From Agathobacter sp. (GTDB taxonomy: Bacteria > Bacillota > Clostridia > Lachnospirales > Lachnospiraceae), in NCBI GenBank assembly GCA_022769125.1, contig JALEKN010000045.1, forward strand, positions 29,845 through 93,844: a stretch of 64,000 bases of DNA. The letters are read 5' to 3'. Of this stretch, positions 26,309 through 34,430 are shown one piece after another. The stretch's first letter is position 1; every line of letters starts with the position of its first letter. Made by a program: the position numbers and the translations under genes. Below the pieces are notes generated by a model, which was not told the DNA's origin, ran no database searches, and saw only the letters and a list, made by a program, of their open reading frames with translations.

Positions 26309-26806
26309 CTATCGTAAAATCTGAAGTTCTTCCAGAATCTGACGTTGCTTCTCCTCCATTACTTTTGCGTCCTCCGACTCCATATGATCATACCCGAACA
26401 GATGCAGCATACTGTGTGTGATCAGAAATGCGAATTCACGTTCTTCACTATGTCCATATGCCTTTGCCTGTTCCCTGACCTTGTCCACAGAGATCACAAT
26501 ATCTCCGAGTAATGCCTCGCCCGTATCCGGATTAAAATCATCTTCATCCTCATCCTCAAGGAAAGAAAAATCGCCGGGTGTCTCATAGGAAAGCATTGGG
26601 AAAGACAACACATCCGTCGGCCGGTCGATCTGTCTATGTTCCCTGTTGATTGCCCAGATTCCTTCGTTGTCCGTAAGTGTCAGATTCACTTCAGCCTCAT
26701 AGGGAAATGACTCATGTTCGAGACAAAAATCAATCACCTTTCTGGCAAGTGCCGCATAGTCAAACGAAAAATCTACCGTACACTCTTCTTCTAAATAAAA
26801 ACTCAT
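26309..26806 (-). CDS. ybeY: Endoribonuclease YbeY (rRNA maturation factor)
   Basis: A 165-residue zinc-dependent RNase involved in 16S rRNA 3' maturation and ribosome quality control. The metal site HSMLHLFGYDH (pattern HxxxHxxGYDH) is intact, preceded by NREHRQIDRPTDVLSFP and LGDIVISVDKV. Its ATG overlaps the stop of the PgpH-like gene by four bases. The phoH-pgpH-ybeY order is conserved in Firmicutes and supports the call. Confidence 0.97.
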   Translation of the reverse strand: MSFYLEEECTVDFSFDYAALARKVIDFCLEHESFPYEAEVNLTLTDNEGIWAINREHRQIDRPTDVLSFPMLSYETPGDFSFLEDEDEDDFNPDTGEALLGDIVISVDKVREQAKAYGHSEEREFAFLITHSMLHLFGYDHMESEDAKVMEEKQRQILEELQILR

Positions 26807-27984
26807 AAGAGCTGTTTCTCCTTTACTAAAAATTCTCTTACCTTTAGGAACTGATTCATACTAAGACCCGATTCGTCATACAAACCAGCACTGGAAAACT
26901 CGTTGAGTGTCTGATATATGATCATCTCCCGGTTCCACGTGCTCTTTGCCACATCGCCATCAAGAGCCTCCAATTTAATCGTAAGGGCATCGATCATATG
27001 AACGATCGCCGACTCTGGCGTTGATGGTTTATGTACCTCACCGTTGTACTCCGCAATGATGCAGATCAGTTCGATTGGAAAATTTAAGTTCTGTGCGCGC
27101 TCTATGCCTGCCTGCACATAATCCTTTCCACTCCATTTTCCCAGTCGGTAATAAAATCCTGCCGCACCACAAAGCCCGCTGTCAAGTTCCATCCGTTTTG
27201 CAACAAGAAGTGCTATATCGGAAACCTTCTTTGCATGCGCGTATTCCGCCGGAAACCATTCCCTGACTTTCTTTATCTCCGGATAGTCATCCGATAAGAT
27301 ATCCAAGTAACAGTTTGCAAGTTCCCTGTCTGTTCCTTTGCGGAATCTGTAAAATAAAAAACCAGAAAACACTGCTGTTACCGCACCGCATATTGCTCCG
27401 TACAGATAAGACAACGGATCACTTTTTTGAGTAGCAAGATATCCGAAAATTGCCGGAACCATAATATTGATCAGCAAAAGCAATACGCTGACATAACAAC
27501 GTGCCCTGCGATTTGATAACGTTTTGGCCAGACCTCCTGCAAGGAGAATCATAAGCGTATATGCAACCAGTTCCCCTGATGTCGATTCAAAAATCATTGC
27601 ATATTGAATCACAAAAAAGAGTCCCGCCGAAATACCCAGGAATTCATTTCCGACTGCACACATAATAAGAGGGAACAACATGACAGGCATATAAAAGGCC
27701 GGACATATCAAGAATAAAAGGTTGATGATGCAGCACAGTACATAGCCACCTGCAATCTTTGAAAAATTCGTGGCAATATTATTCGCAATCAACCTGTTTT
27801 TGCGGTCATATTCCAGTTCATAAATAAAAATCATAAGAAACAGCATGTCCACGAAACACACACACACTGCCTCATCCCAATAGATTTCCTTTATCAGACT
27901 GAACACGCAGCTTAATATGACCGTGGCAGCTGTCATGATAAGCAGCGGGATCACGCGCATCACACTGACATGATCTTTTTTCAT
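26803..27984 (-). CDS. Degenerate, shortened PgpH-like membrane protein (HD residues lost)
   Basis: Occupies the slot between phoH and ybeY where the 7TM-HD c-di-AMP phosphodiesterase PgpH (YqfF) normally lies. The 393-residue protein keeps about seven or more membrane segments (residues 10-215) and a C-terminal domain that aligns with the PgpH HD domain: EYAHAKKVSDIALLVAKRM, FYYRLGKWSGKDYV, ELICIIAEYNGEV and SAIVHMIDALTIKLEAL. Canonical PgpH has HDIGK at the second block and EHHG at the third; here these are RLGK and EYNG, so metal-binding His-Asp residues are missing. The large N-terminal extracellular domain of PgpH is absent too. It is therefore unlikely to hydrolyse c-di-AMP; a structural or sensory role is possible. 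ATGA overlaps on both sides. Confidence 0.75.
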   Translation of the reverse strand: MKKDHVSVMRVIPLLIMTAATVILSCVFSLIKEIYWDEAVCVCFVDMLFLMIFIYELEYDRKNRLIANNIATNFSKIAGGYVLCCIINLLFLICPAFYMPVMLFPLIMCAVGNEFLGISAGLFFVIQYAMIFESTSGELVAYTLMILLAGGLAKTLSNRRARCYVSVLLLLINIMVPAIFGYLATQKSDPLSYLYGAICGAVTAVFSGFLFYRFRKGTDRELANCYLDILSDDYPEIKKVREWFPAEYAHAKKVSDIALLVAKRMELDSGLCGAAGFYYRLGKWSGKDYVQAGIERAQNLNFPIELICIIAEYNGEVHKPSTPESAIVHMIDALTIKLEALDGDVAKSTWNREMIIYQTLNEFSSAGLYDESGLSMNQFLKVREFLVKEKQLL

Positions 27985-28985
27985 GGCTTCTTTACCTGCC
28001 GTGTCTTACGATTTGCTGCGCGTGCCGCGTTGCGGTTCTCATATTCATCGTACGCCTGCACGATCTGCTGTACCAGCGGATGTCTCACAACATCCTTGCT
28101 CGTCAGCCTGCATATACCAATATCGTCAATTTTGGAAAGAACCTTAAGGGCAACATCAAGCCCTGATTTCACGCCGGGTGCCAGATCCACCTGTGTCGCA
28201 TCTCCGGTTACTACGACCTTCGAGCCAAATCCGATACGTGTCAAAAACATCTTCATCTGTGCCGGTGTTGTGTTCTGTGCTTCATCGAGAATGATAAACG
28301 CATTGTCAAGCGTTCTTCCTCTCATGTAAGCAAGCGGTGCCACCTCAATCAATCCCTTTTCCATATTGCGCATAAAACTGTCAGAGCCCATGATCTGATG
28401 CAACGCATCATAGAGTGGGCGCAGATACGGGTCAACCTTGCTCTGCAGATCCCCTGGCAGAAATCCTAACTTTTCTCCTGCCTCTATCGCCGGTCTTGTC
28501 AGAATAATCCGACCTACCTCCTCATTTTTGAATGCGGTAATCGCCATGGCCATCGCAAGATACGTCTTGCCGGTTCCGGCAGGTCCCATTCCGAAAACGA
28601 TCATTTTTTTGCGGATGGCATCCACGTATTCCTTCTGTCCGAGCGTCTTAGGCTTTACCGGCTTGCCGTTTATCGTATGGCAGATCAGATCCCGGTCTAT
28701 CTCAACAAGAGCATCTCCTTTCTGTTCAAGGCTAAGCGCCAATGCATAATTAACATTCTGTTCTGTGATTTCATTACCGCGTTTTGCAAGTTCACACAGA
28801 GAATGCAGTACATCAGCTGCGCCCTTGCATGCATTCTCGCTCCCTATAATTTTTACCTGATCGTCACGCATAACTACTGTGACGCCAAGTGTCTTTTCGA
28901 TTTTCTTCATGTGAATGTCAAACTGCCCGAATACATTTGACAAAAGTTCAACGGGAATATTTACAGATACCTCACTCAGGTTCAT
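27981..28985 (-). CDS. phoH: PhoH-family ATPase
   Basis: A 334-residue protein with a short N-terminal KH-like region (about residues 20-75) and the PhoH P-loop domain: FGMGPAGTGKTYLAMAMAI, LTRPAIEAGEKLGFLPGDLQ, FIILDEAQNTTPAQMKMFLT and VVTGDATQVDLA. It belongs to the cytoplasmic PhoH/YbeZ group linked to RNA metabolism and functionally associated with YbeY, which is two genes downstream. It overlaps yqfD by 14 bases at its start and the PgpH-like gene by 4 at its end. Confidence 0.95.
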   Translation of the reverse strand: MNLSEVSVNIPVELLSNVFGQFDIHMKKIEKTLGVTVVMRDDQVKIIGSENACKGAADVLHSLCELAKRGNEITEQNVNYALALSLEQKGDALVEIDRDLICHTINGKPVKPKTLGQKEYVDAIRKKMIVFGMGPAGTGKTYLAMAMAITAFKNEEVGRIILTRPAIEAGEKLGFLPGDLQSKVDPYLRPLYDALHQIMGSDSFMRNMEKGLIEVAPLAYMRGRTLDNAFIILDEAQNTTPAQMKMFLTRIGFGSKVVVTGDATQVDLAPGVKSGLDVALKVLSKIDDIGICRLTSKDVVRHPLVQQIVQAYDEYENRNAARAANRKTRQVKKP

Positions 28986-30213
28986 CGGTTACTTGTTCCT
29001 CCATGTTCGGCGGTATTTCTATGGACTGCATTACCATGATCGGCTCCATGGCATAAACCTGCCCGGTTACCTCATAGCGATCGCCATTTTTCTTTATCAT
29101 AACATTTTTATCGACAATTGAAACCCCATTTTCTTCCAATTCTTCAAGAAAATTTTCAAAATCCGCTTTTGCAATGTTCTTTGCTGCTTCTTTGGTAAGC
29201 ATATAATATGCTTGTGTGCACTTTACATACTCTGTTTTTCCCCAATAAACCGGAAGATAAAATGTTTCAGATAGTCTTGCCTGAAAACAGCTTTCCAATG
29301 CATAGTATTCCTCATACGGAATGCTGCTATCCCCCAAGTACAGATTCTTATCCAAGAAGCGAATAAAATACGAACTTTTTGTATCACCCACATCAACGGA
29401 AATCAGGCTTCGGATTGGAATTGTCTTGCTGTAAAAGTAATTGACATAACCGATGACATCTGCGTCGGCCCGCTGGTACAGCGTCTGTCCCACCTCTCCG
29501 CTGTCGTCTAAGATCGCGCTCTTGCCGCTGACTAAAAGATCGCCGCTTTCCACCTCATCGCCCGCAACGACACACGGCGTTCCCCTTCGCGTCACGATGG
29601 AGGCAACTGTGGCATTTTTTGCCGCGACAAGATTGCTCGCCCCATCCGAAGCCCCATCGTAAAGATCTTCCGTCTTGATCTGCTCCTTGATATGGATGAC
29701 AAGCGAGGTTCCGTCCACATAGGCGCTCGCCCATATAATCTGCGCATAGCTTCTTCTAAGCGTAAGCTCCAGAGAGTCCGTGTCCACCTGTCGCAGCTTC
29801 GTCCCAAGCCCAACACCGTTTGCCTTTAAAAAGCGGATCAGATTTTCGTCCGATATATAGGAGTTGCCGATGATCTCAATATTCCAGACATAAGTAGAAC
29901 AGATCCCGACACCGCACAGCATGGCAACAAACGCCGCGACAAACATGATCCGGTTGCGGTATCGCTTTAAATACCCCGGCGCACCGTAGCGCTTTTTGAT
30001 TTGCACCCTCGTCCTTGTCTTGCGGCACAGCGGGCGAAGCTGCTTGAAGTCACACATACGCATATTGCACGAAAAGGAGCCATCCTCCTTGGAGGTAACA
30101 TTCCACAGCAGGATGTCGCGGTTGACGCACAAATGTAAAAAGCGCTCTGCCCGGTTCCCGGAAAACTCGACCAGCAGATACCCTTCCAGAACGCTTTTCG
30201 CTCCCGCCTTCAT
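28972..30213 (-). CDS. yqfD: Sporulation protein YqfD
   Basis: A protein of about 413 residues with the YqfD layout: N-terminal domain with KSVLEGYLLVEFSGNRAERF, a basic stretch before one membrane helix (MFVAAFVAMLCGVGICSTYV, about residues 88-107), then WNIEIIGNSYISDENLIRFL, a FtsQ/POTRA-like strand pattern also found in SpoIV/YqfD proteins, and a long extracytoplasmic domain. YqfD is needed for efficient sporulation in Bacillus; molecular function unknown. The start is uncertain: the ATG at 30213 overlaps the yqfC stop (ATGA), while a TTG two codons upstream is nearer the only AGGTG site. Operon order rlmH-yqfC-yqfD-phoH. Confidence 0.9.
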   Translation of the reverse strand: MKAGAKSVLEGYLLVEFSGNRAERFLHLCVNRDILLWNVTSKEDGSFSCNMRMCDFKQLRPLCRKTRTRVQIKKRYGAPGYLKRYRNRIMFVAAFVAMLCGVGICSTYVWNIEIIGNSYISDENLIRFLKANGVGLGTKLRQVDTDSLELTLRRSYAQIIWASAYVDGTSLVIHIKEQIKTEDLYDGASDGASNLVAAKNATVASIVTRRGTPCVVAGDEVESGDLLVSGKSAILDDSGEVGQTLYQRADADVIGYVNYFYSKTIPIRSLISVDVGDTKSSYFIRFLDKNLYLGDSSIPYEEYYALESCFQARLSETFYLPVYWGKTEYVKCTQAYYMLTKEAAKNIAKADFENFLEELEENGVSIVDKNVMIKKNGDRYEVTGQVYAMEPIMVMQSIEIPPNMEEQVTDEPE

Positions 30214-30488
30214 GTCCAAAAGCAGATGTTTTTCACCTGCCCCAGAATATGCATATCGTCCCTTGTATACCAGTCGATCACCAGATGCTCTCCCTCGATC
30301 CGGATTGGCCCACGCTTCGTCTTTACAACGATCGCCTCCGGCTGGTAGCTTAGAATCCCAAGATGGTTGTCTATGTGCAGCTCACTGTTGCCGCAGACAG
30401 AAAGAAGCGGCAGCCCAAGCAGCACATCCTTCGGAAGCTCCAATGCATTTACAAGATTTTCGGTTACATTTTTGTTCTGTGTACTCAT
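30210..30488 (-). CDS. yqfC: Sporulation protein YqfC
   Basis: A 92-residue protein of the YabP/YqfC family: LPKDVLLGLPLLSVCGNSEL, HIDNHLGILSYQPEAIVVKT and GPIRIEGEHLVIDWYTRDDM all fit the family. It is a beta-rich spore-development protein without known enzymatic role, normally next to yqfD as here. The Shine-Dalgarno sequence is poor (no clear purine run within 12 bases). It is the first sporulation-type gene after rlmH. Confidence 0.92.
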   Translation of the reverse strand: MSTQNKNVTENLVNALELPKDVLLGLPLLSVCGNSELHIDNHLGILSYQPEAIVVKTKRGPIRIEGEHLVIDWYTRDDMHILGQVKNICFWT

Positions 30489-30526
30489 GGTACACTTTAT
30501 GAGAAAAGCAGCTCGTACTATGCAAG

Positions 30527-31006
30527 TTATTTGTGATACGGTTCATGATTCATGATACGGTAGCTGCGGTAAACCTGTTCTAAAAGGATCACGCGCATCA
30601 ACTGATGAGGAAAGGTCATTTTGGAGAAGCTGAGCTTATAGTCGGCACGCCTTAACACCGCGTCCGACAGTCCGAGTGAACCGCCGATCACAAAGTAGAT
30701 ATTGCTCTTGCCCTCAATGCCAAGCCGTTCGATCTTCTGCGACAACTCCACCGAGTCGAGCATCCTGCCGTCGATTGCAAGACAGATGCAGTAGCCGTCG
30801 TCCTTTATCGCCGCGAGAAGCCGCTGTCCCTCCTTCTCTTTAACCATGTCGATCTGTGTCTGTGACGCATTTTCCTCAGTCTTTTCATCTGCGACCTCGA
30901 CAATGGACAACTTGCAGTAACGTCTCAGCCGCTTCTCGTACTCCGCGACCGCATCCCTATAAAATTTTTCTTTAATTTTTCCGACACATAATATTGTAAT
31001 TTTCAT
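30527..31006 (-). CDS. rlmH: 23S rRNA (pseudouridine1915-N3)-methyltransferase RlmH
   Basis: SPOUT-class methyltransferase acting on assembled 70S ribosomes in helix 69. The 159-residue protein has the family ends MKITILCVGKIKEKFY and RVILLEQVYRSYRIMNHEPY, and the knot region IYFVIGGSLGLSDAV with SFSKMTFPHQLMR. The MKITI start is conserved in the family, yet there is no Shine-Dalgarno sequence before it and a good -10 box ends only 6 bases upstream, so the transcript may be leaderless. Confidence 0.96.
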   Translation of the reverse strand: MKITILCVGKIKEKFYRDAVAEYEKRLRRYCKLSIVEVADEKTEENASQTQIDMVKEKEGQRLLAAIKDDGYCICLAIDGRMLDSVELSQKIERLGIEGKSNIYFVIGGSLGLSDAVLRRADYKLSFSKMTFPHQLMRVILLEQVYRSYRIMNHEPYHK

Positions 31007-31012
31007 GATTTC

Positions 31013-31040
31013 ATTATACCATATATATGTTTTATAACAA
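31013..31040 (-). promoter_or_regulatory. Predicted promoter immediately before rlmH
   Basis: Minus strand TTGTTA (31035-31040), 16-base spacer, TATAAT (31013-31018). The initiation point would fall at or within a few bases of the rlmH ATG (31006). Confidence 0.6.
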
Positions 31041-31060
31041 ACACTTTAAGGAGGATTTGT

Positions 31061-31528
31061 ATGTATATTGATCCGGACACAAAGCTAGAGGATAATCGTT
31101 CCACCGCGGTAAGCTTTACAATCGTAGGCGGAGTCGGACTCATCCTGCTGGTACTTGTTGATTTAGGCATCATTCCACTTCCGCTCGCTGACTTCCAGAA
31201 GATTCTGATGTCAGTTGTCATGGGAATCCTGTTTGTCATCTTTTTTATCGTTGGACTCTACTCTTTCCTTTCCATGAAAAAGCTAAAGAGCGCAGCCCAG
31301 AGCGAATTATCGCTGGACAAGGAGATCACGGACTGGTTTTTGCAGGAGTACACAGGCTTTATGCAGGAGTTCACCTGCGAGGATATGGATTCTGACGAGC
31401 CGGAAGCATTATATTATCCAAGGTACGACAAGATATGCACACTGATTTCCGAGAAATACCCTTCTCTCTCCGATGAATTTAAAGATCACCTTGCAGAGAA
31501 GCTTTACACCACGATTTTCCCGGAATAA
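31061..31528 (+). CDS. Two-helix membrane protein of unknown function
   Basis: A 155-residue protein: short acidic start (MYIDPDTKLEDNRS), two membrane helices (about 18-38 and 46-68) and a cytoplasmic acidic C-terminal half (residues 75-155) predicted helical, with SELSLDKEITDWFLQEYTGF. No motif or domain is recognised. AAGGAGG precedes the ATG. It is the first gene of a plus-strand pair with xpt, 35 bases apart, but that is not strong evidence of a shared role. Confidence 0.75.
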   Translation: MYIDPDTKLEDNRSTAVSFTIVGGVGLILLVLVDLGIIPLPLADFQKILMSVVMGILFVIFFIVGLYSFLSMKKLKSAAQSELSLDKEITDWFLQEYTGFMQEFTCEDMDSDEPEALYYPRYDKICTLISEKYPSLSDEFKDHLAEKLYTTIFPE

Positions 31529-31563
31529 TTTAACCGATCACAAAGGAGGTATAAAAATATATC

Positions 31564-32142
31564 ATGAAAGAATTAAAAGAACGTATTGTAAAAGAAGGAC
31601 TTGTCATCCCACCGAACATCTTAAAGGTCGGAAGCTTCTTAAATCTGCAGGTTGACCCGGTTCTCATGGAACAGATTGGCGAGGATTTTGCCAATCACTT
31701 TGCCGGAAAAGGCGTCACAAAGGTTGTCACCATCGAAAGCTCCGGTATTGCTCCGGCGCTCATGGCAGCAAAGGCGATGAGGGTTCCGCTCGTTATTTTA
31801 AAGAAAAAACCTTCAAAAATCTTAAACAGCAATCTCTATCAGACCGAGGTTACGTCCTTCACCACCCAGACCTCCTATGAGCTTACTCTTTCTGCGGAAT
31901 ACATAAATGAAAATGACCACGTTCTGATCATCGACGATTTTCTTGCAGACGGCGAGGCTGCCACCGGAGCGATCCGCCTGATGCGCATGGCACATGCGAC
32001 CGTTGCCGGAATCGGTATCCTGATCGAGAAATCCTTCCAGCCGGGTCACGACAAGCTGGTTGCACAAGGCTTTGATGTATACTCACAGGCAAGAATCGCA
32101 AGCATGGACAAAAAAAACGGCGTACATTTCGTTGAAGAATAA
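31564..32142 (+). CDS. xpt: Xanthine phosphoribosyltransferase
   Basis: Makes XMP from xanthine and PRPP in purine salvage. The 192-residue protein has the Xpt-type start (ELKERIVKEGLVIPPNILKV), SSGIAPALMAA and the PRPP-binding signature HVLIIDDFLADGEAATGAI. Length is exact for the family. A strong AAAGGAGG precedes it. The guanine riboswitch often found before xpt in Firmicutes is not seen: only 35 bases separate it from the upstream gene. It is followed by a strong terminator. Confidence 0.96.
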   Translation: MKELKERIVKEGLVIPPNILKVGSFLNLQVDPVLMEQIGEDFANHFAGKGVTKVVTIESSGIAPALMAAKAMRVPLVILKKKPSKILNSNLYQTEVTSFTTQTSYELTLSAEYINENDHVLIIDDFLADGEAATGAIRLMRMAHATVAGIGILIEKSFQPGHDKLVAQGFDVYSQARIASMDKKNGVHFVEE

Positions 32143-32174
32143 AATACAATTTTTCATTTCATATAAATAATAAC

Positions 32175-32209
32175 AAAAGCGATGGCAAATTAATTATCTG
32201 CCATCGCTT
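32175..32209. terminator. Bidirectional terminator between xpt and the zinc-ribbon/TPR gene
   Basis: Stem AAGCGATGGCA/TGCCATCGCTT with an 11-base loop; TTTTTT follows on the plus strand and TTTTGTTA on the minus strand, so it can end both converging transcripts. Confidence 0.85.
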
Positions 32210-32269
32210 TTTTAAGTTCTTTTGAAGGGGTTGCATCGGGATTTTTCCTCGCAATGATTTCCAATGCAT

Positions 32270-33553
32270 TTACTGCGCGCCATCTGTCGCAGCACCGGCA
32301 TCCGTCTGGCTTTCTGCCGTTGCATCTGTGCTGCCGTCCACCGGCACGATCGTTCCATCGGCAGGGGCTTCACCTTCTGCTGGAACATCAGCCTCCGTAA
32401 CCGGGTAATATACGAATCTGCCGCGGTAGATCTCGCTCCACTTTCCGGTCTTTTCATCCACAATCATAACAGAGAGGATGTTGTTGCCGTCCGGAACCGG
32501 CATTTCCGCGATGTACTTGTCGGAAAGTACGCTTGGAATCGTGCCATCCCACGTATAGTAAGCGGTACAACTCTGCGGAACGGTAATGGAAACCAATGTT
32601 TCTTCATCAAAAGTTCCGCCATTTGGGGTAACAACCGGCATGCTTGGTGCCGGAATGTCGATCACATAATCCTCCACCACAATGTCACTGTATAGCTTCT
32701 TGGCATTGACACATACAGCACGGATGGAATATTCTCCCTCCTTATCAAGTGACAGGGGTTCGCGGTAAACTCTTCCATATACGGATGGATCTGATCCGTC
32801 CATTGTATAGTAGATCTGATTGCCCGAATCAGATGCAAGTGCAATTTCAAGGTATTTATTGTACTTACCGCCCTCAGTACTAAAGGTCGGTGCATTTACA
32901 ATATAATCGGAAAACAATGCCAGAATATCCGGGTCTGTGACATTTTTGCTGAGTGCAATAATCTCATCCGTCTTATTCTTGTGCTCATAAATAGAGATAA
33001 GATTCCGATAACACTTTTCATTCTGTGGATCAGCCTCAAGCACTTCCAGATACAGGATCAGAGCTGAATCATAGTCCTTACGGTCATAGTAGATTCCGGC
33101 GAGTGTGAGCTTTACATCCAGATTCGTATCATCCAGATTGAGTGCATTTTCGTAATATGCTATTGCAGTCTTATAGTCACCGGAAGCATATGCCTCCTGT
33201 GCTTTCATGATCTGATAGTCAGCTGAATTGGCATGCTCCACATCAATCGTATGCTTAATATAAAATCCCGTTCCGACTCCACACAAAATGACAACTGCGA
33301 TCACAGAGTAAAAGATTGTCAGGCGCTTTTTCTTTTTTCTTCGCTCCTGTTCTTTGCGCATCGCTTCCTGCTTTTTGCGTTTTATATCGGCTGGCGAAGC
33401 TCCCGTTTTTTTCTGTTGCCCCTGTTCTAAAATACCTGTAAGATACTCATCCTCAAGAGCCTCCATATTCTGGACCATCTGTACTTCTCTTCCGCATTTT
33501 GCGCAAAAAACACTGCCATCCGGCATTTCAGCACCACAATAAATACATTTCAT
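32270..33553 (-). CDS. Zinc-ribbon, TPR and chitobiase-C-like repeat membrane protein
   Basis: A 427-residue mosaic protein. Order: an N-terminal zinc ribbon with two CxxC pairs (MKCIYCGAEMPDGSVFCAKC), a highly basic linker (KKKKR), one membrane helix (about 81-100), two to three TPR units (QEAYASGDYKTAIAYYENAL, YYDRKDYDSALILYLEVLEA), then two beta-rich CHB_HEX_C-like repeats (IYYTMDGSDPSVYGRVYREP and CTAYYTWDGTIPSVLSDKYI) and a low-complexity Ala/Asp/Gly tail. The ribbon should be cytoplasmic and the rest outside. Function unknown. It lies 23 bases after folD, but no link to folate metabolism is implied. Confidence 0.82.
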   Translation of the reverse strand: MKCIYCGAEMPDGSVFCAKCGREVQMVQNMEALEDEYLTGILEQGQQKKTGASPADIKRKKQEAMRKEQERRKKKKRLTIFYSVIAVVILCGVGTGFYIKHTIDVEHANSADYQIMKAQEAYASGDYKTAIAYYENALNLDDTNLDVKLTLAGIYYDRKDYDSALILYLEVLEADPQNEKCYRNLISIYEHKNKTDEIIALSKNVTDPDILALFSDYIVNAPTFSTEGGKYNKYLEIALASDSGNQIYYTMDGSDPSVYGRVYREPLSLDKEGEYSIRAVCVNAKKLYSDIVVEDYVIDIPAPSMPVVTPNGGTFDEETLVSITVPQSCTAYYTWDGTIPSVLSDKYIAEMPVPDGNNILSVMIVDEKTGKWSEIYRGRFVYYPVTEADVPAEGEAPADGTIVPVDGSTDATAESQTDAGAATDGAQ

Positions 33554-33576
33554 ATTTCAAATCCCCTTAAGAAATA

Positions 33577-34422
33577 TTAGGAATACAGCTTCATAGCTTC
33601 CACACAGTTCTTCATAAGCATGGCGATCGTCATCGGTCCAACACCACCAGGTACCGGAGTGATCGCGCTTGTGTGTCCGGCAACATCTTCATAGTCCACA
33701 TCACCGCACAATTTGTTATCCTCACCGCGATGAATTCCAACATCAATTACAACTGCGCCTTCCTTCACATATTCGTGGTTGATAAATCTTGGCTTTCCGA
33801 TTGCAACAATCAGGATATCCGCCTCTTTGCAGATCTCCTTCAGGTTCTTTGTGTGTGAATGACATACCGTGACTGTCGCATTCTCACGCAGCATCAGAAG
33901 TGCCATCGGCTTTCCGACAATATTGCTTCTGCCTACAACAACACAATGTTTTCCGTCGATTGTAATATTGCTTCTATGAAGAAGTTCAATAATTCCTGCC
34001 GGTGTGCAGGATACAAATCCCTGCTGTCCAATTACAAGCGCACCCACGTTTTGCGGATGAAAACCATCCACATCCTTATGTGGTGAGATTGCCTTTATGA
34101 TATGATCCTCGCAGATATGTTTCGGCAAAGGAAGCTGGCAAAGGATTCCATGTACCGAATCATCTTTATTCAACTGCCCAACCAAGTTAAGAAGCTCTTC
34201 CTCTGATGTCTCTTCCGGAAGCTCATACGAACGCGATTCAATTCCAATATATGCACATGCCTTCTTTTTATTCCCGACATATACGCTGGAGGCAGGATCA
34301 CATCCCACCTGTATCACCGCAAGGCAGCAGGACTTTCCTGCTCCCTTTAATGCGGCAACCTCTGCTTTTAAATCATCCTTTAACGCAGCAGAAATCTCTT
34401 TTCCGTTAATTATCTCTGTCAT
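33577..34422 (-). CDS. folD: Bifunctional methylenetetrahydrofolate dehydrogenase/cyclohydrolase FolD
   Basis: Interconverts 5,10-methylene-THF and 10-formyl-THF. The 281-residue protein carries the catalytic-domain motif YVGNKKKACAYIGIES with its catalytic Lys, GILCQLPLPKH, DVDGFHPQNVGAL, the NADP fold VVGRSNIVGKPMALLML and the C-terminal PVPGGVGPMTIAML. Next to fhs (8 bases downstream of it), it completes a formate-to-methylene-THF route. Confidence 0.97.
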   Translation of the reverse strand: MTEIINGKEISAALKDDLKAEVAALKGAGKSCCLAVIQVGCDPASSVYVGNKKKACAYIGIESRSYELPEETSEEELLNLVGQLNKDDSVHGILCQLPLPKHICEDHIIKAISPHKDVDGFHPQNVGALVIGQQGFVSCTPAGIIELLHRSNITIDGKHCVVVGRSNIVGKPMALLMLRENATVTVCHSHTKNLKEICKEADILIVAIGKPRFINHEYVKEGAVVIDVGIHRGEDNKLCGDVDYEDVAGHTSAITPVPGGVGPMTIAMLMKNCVEAMKLYS

Positions 34423-34430
34423 AATTCTCC

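Noticed and set aside
31529..31563. Purine riboswitch before xpt
   Set aside because: Only 35 bases separate xpt from the upstream gene, and no aptamer sequence is present.
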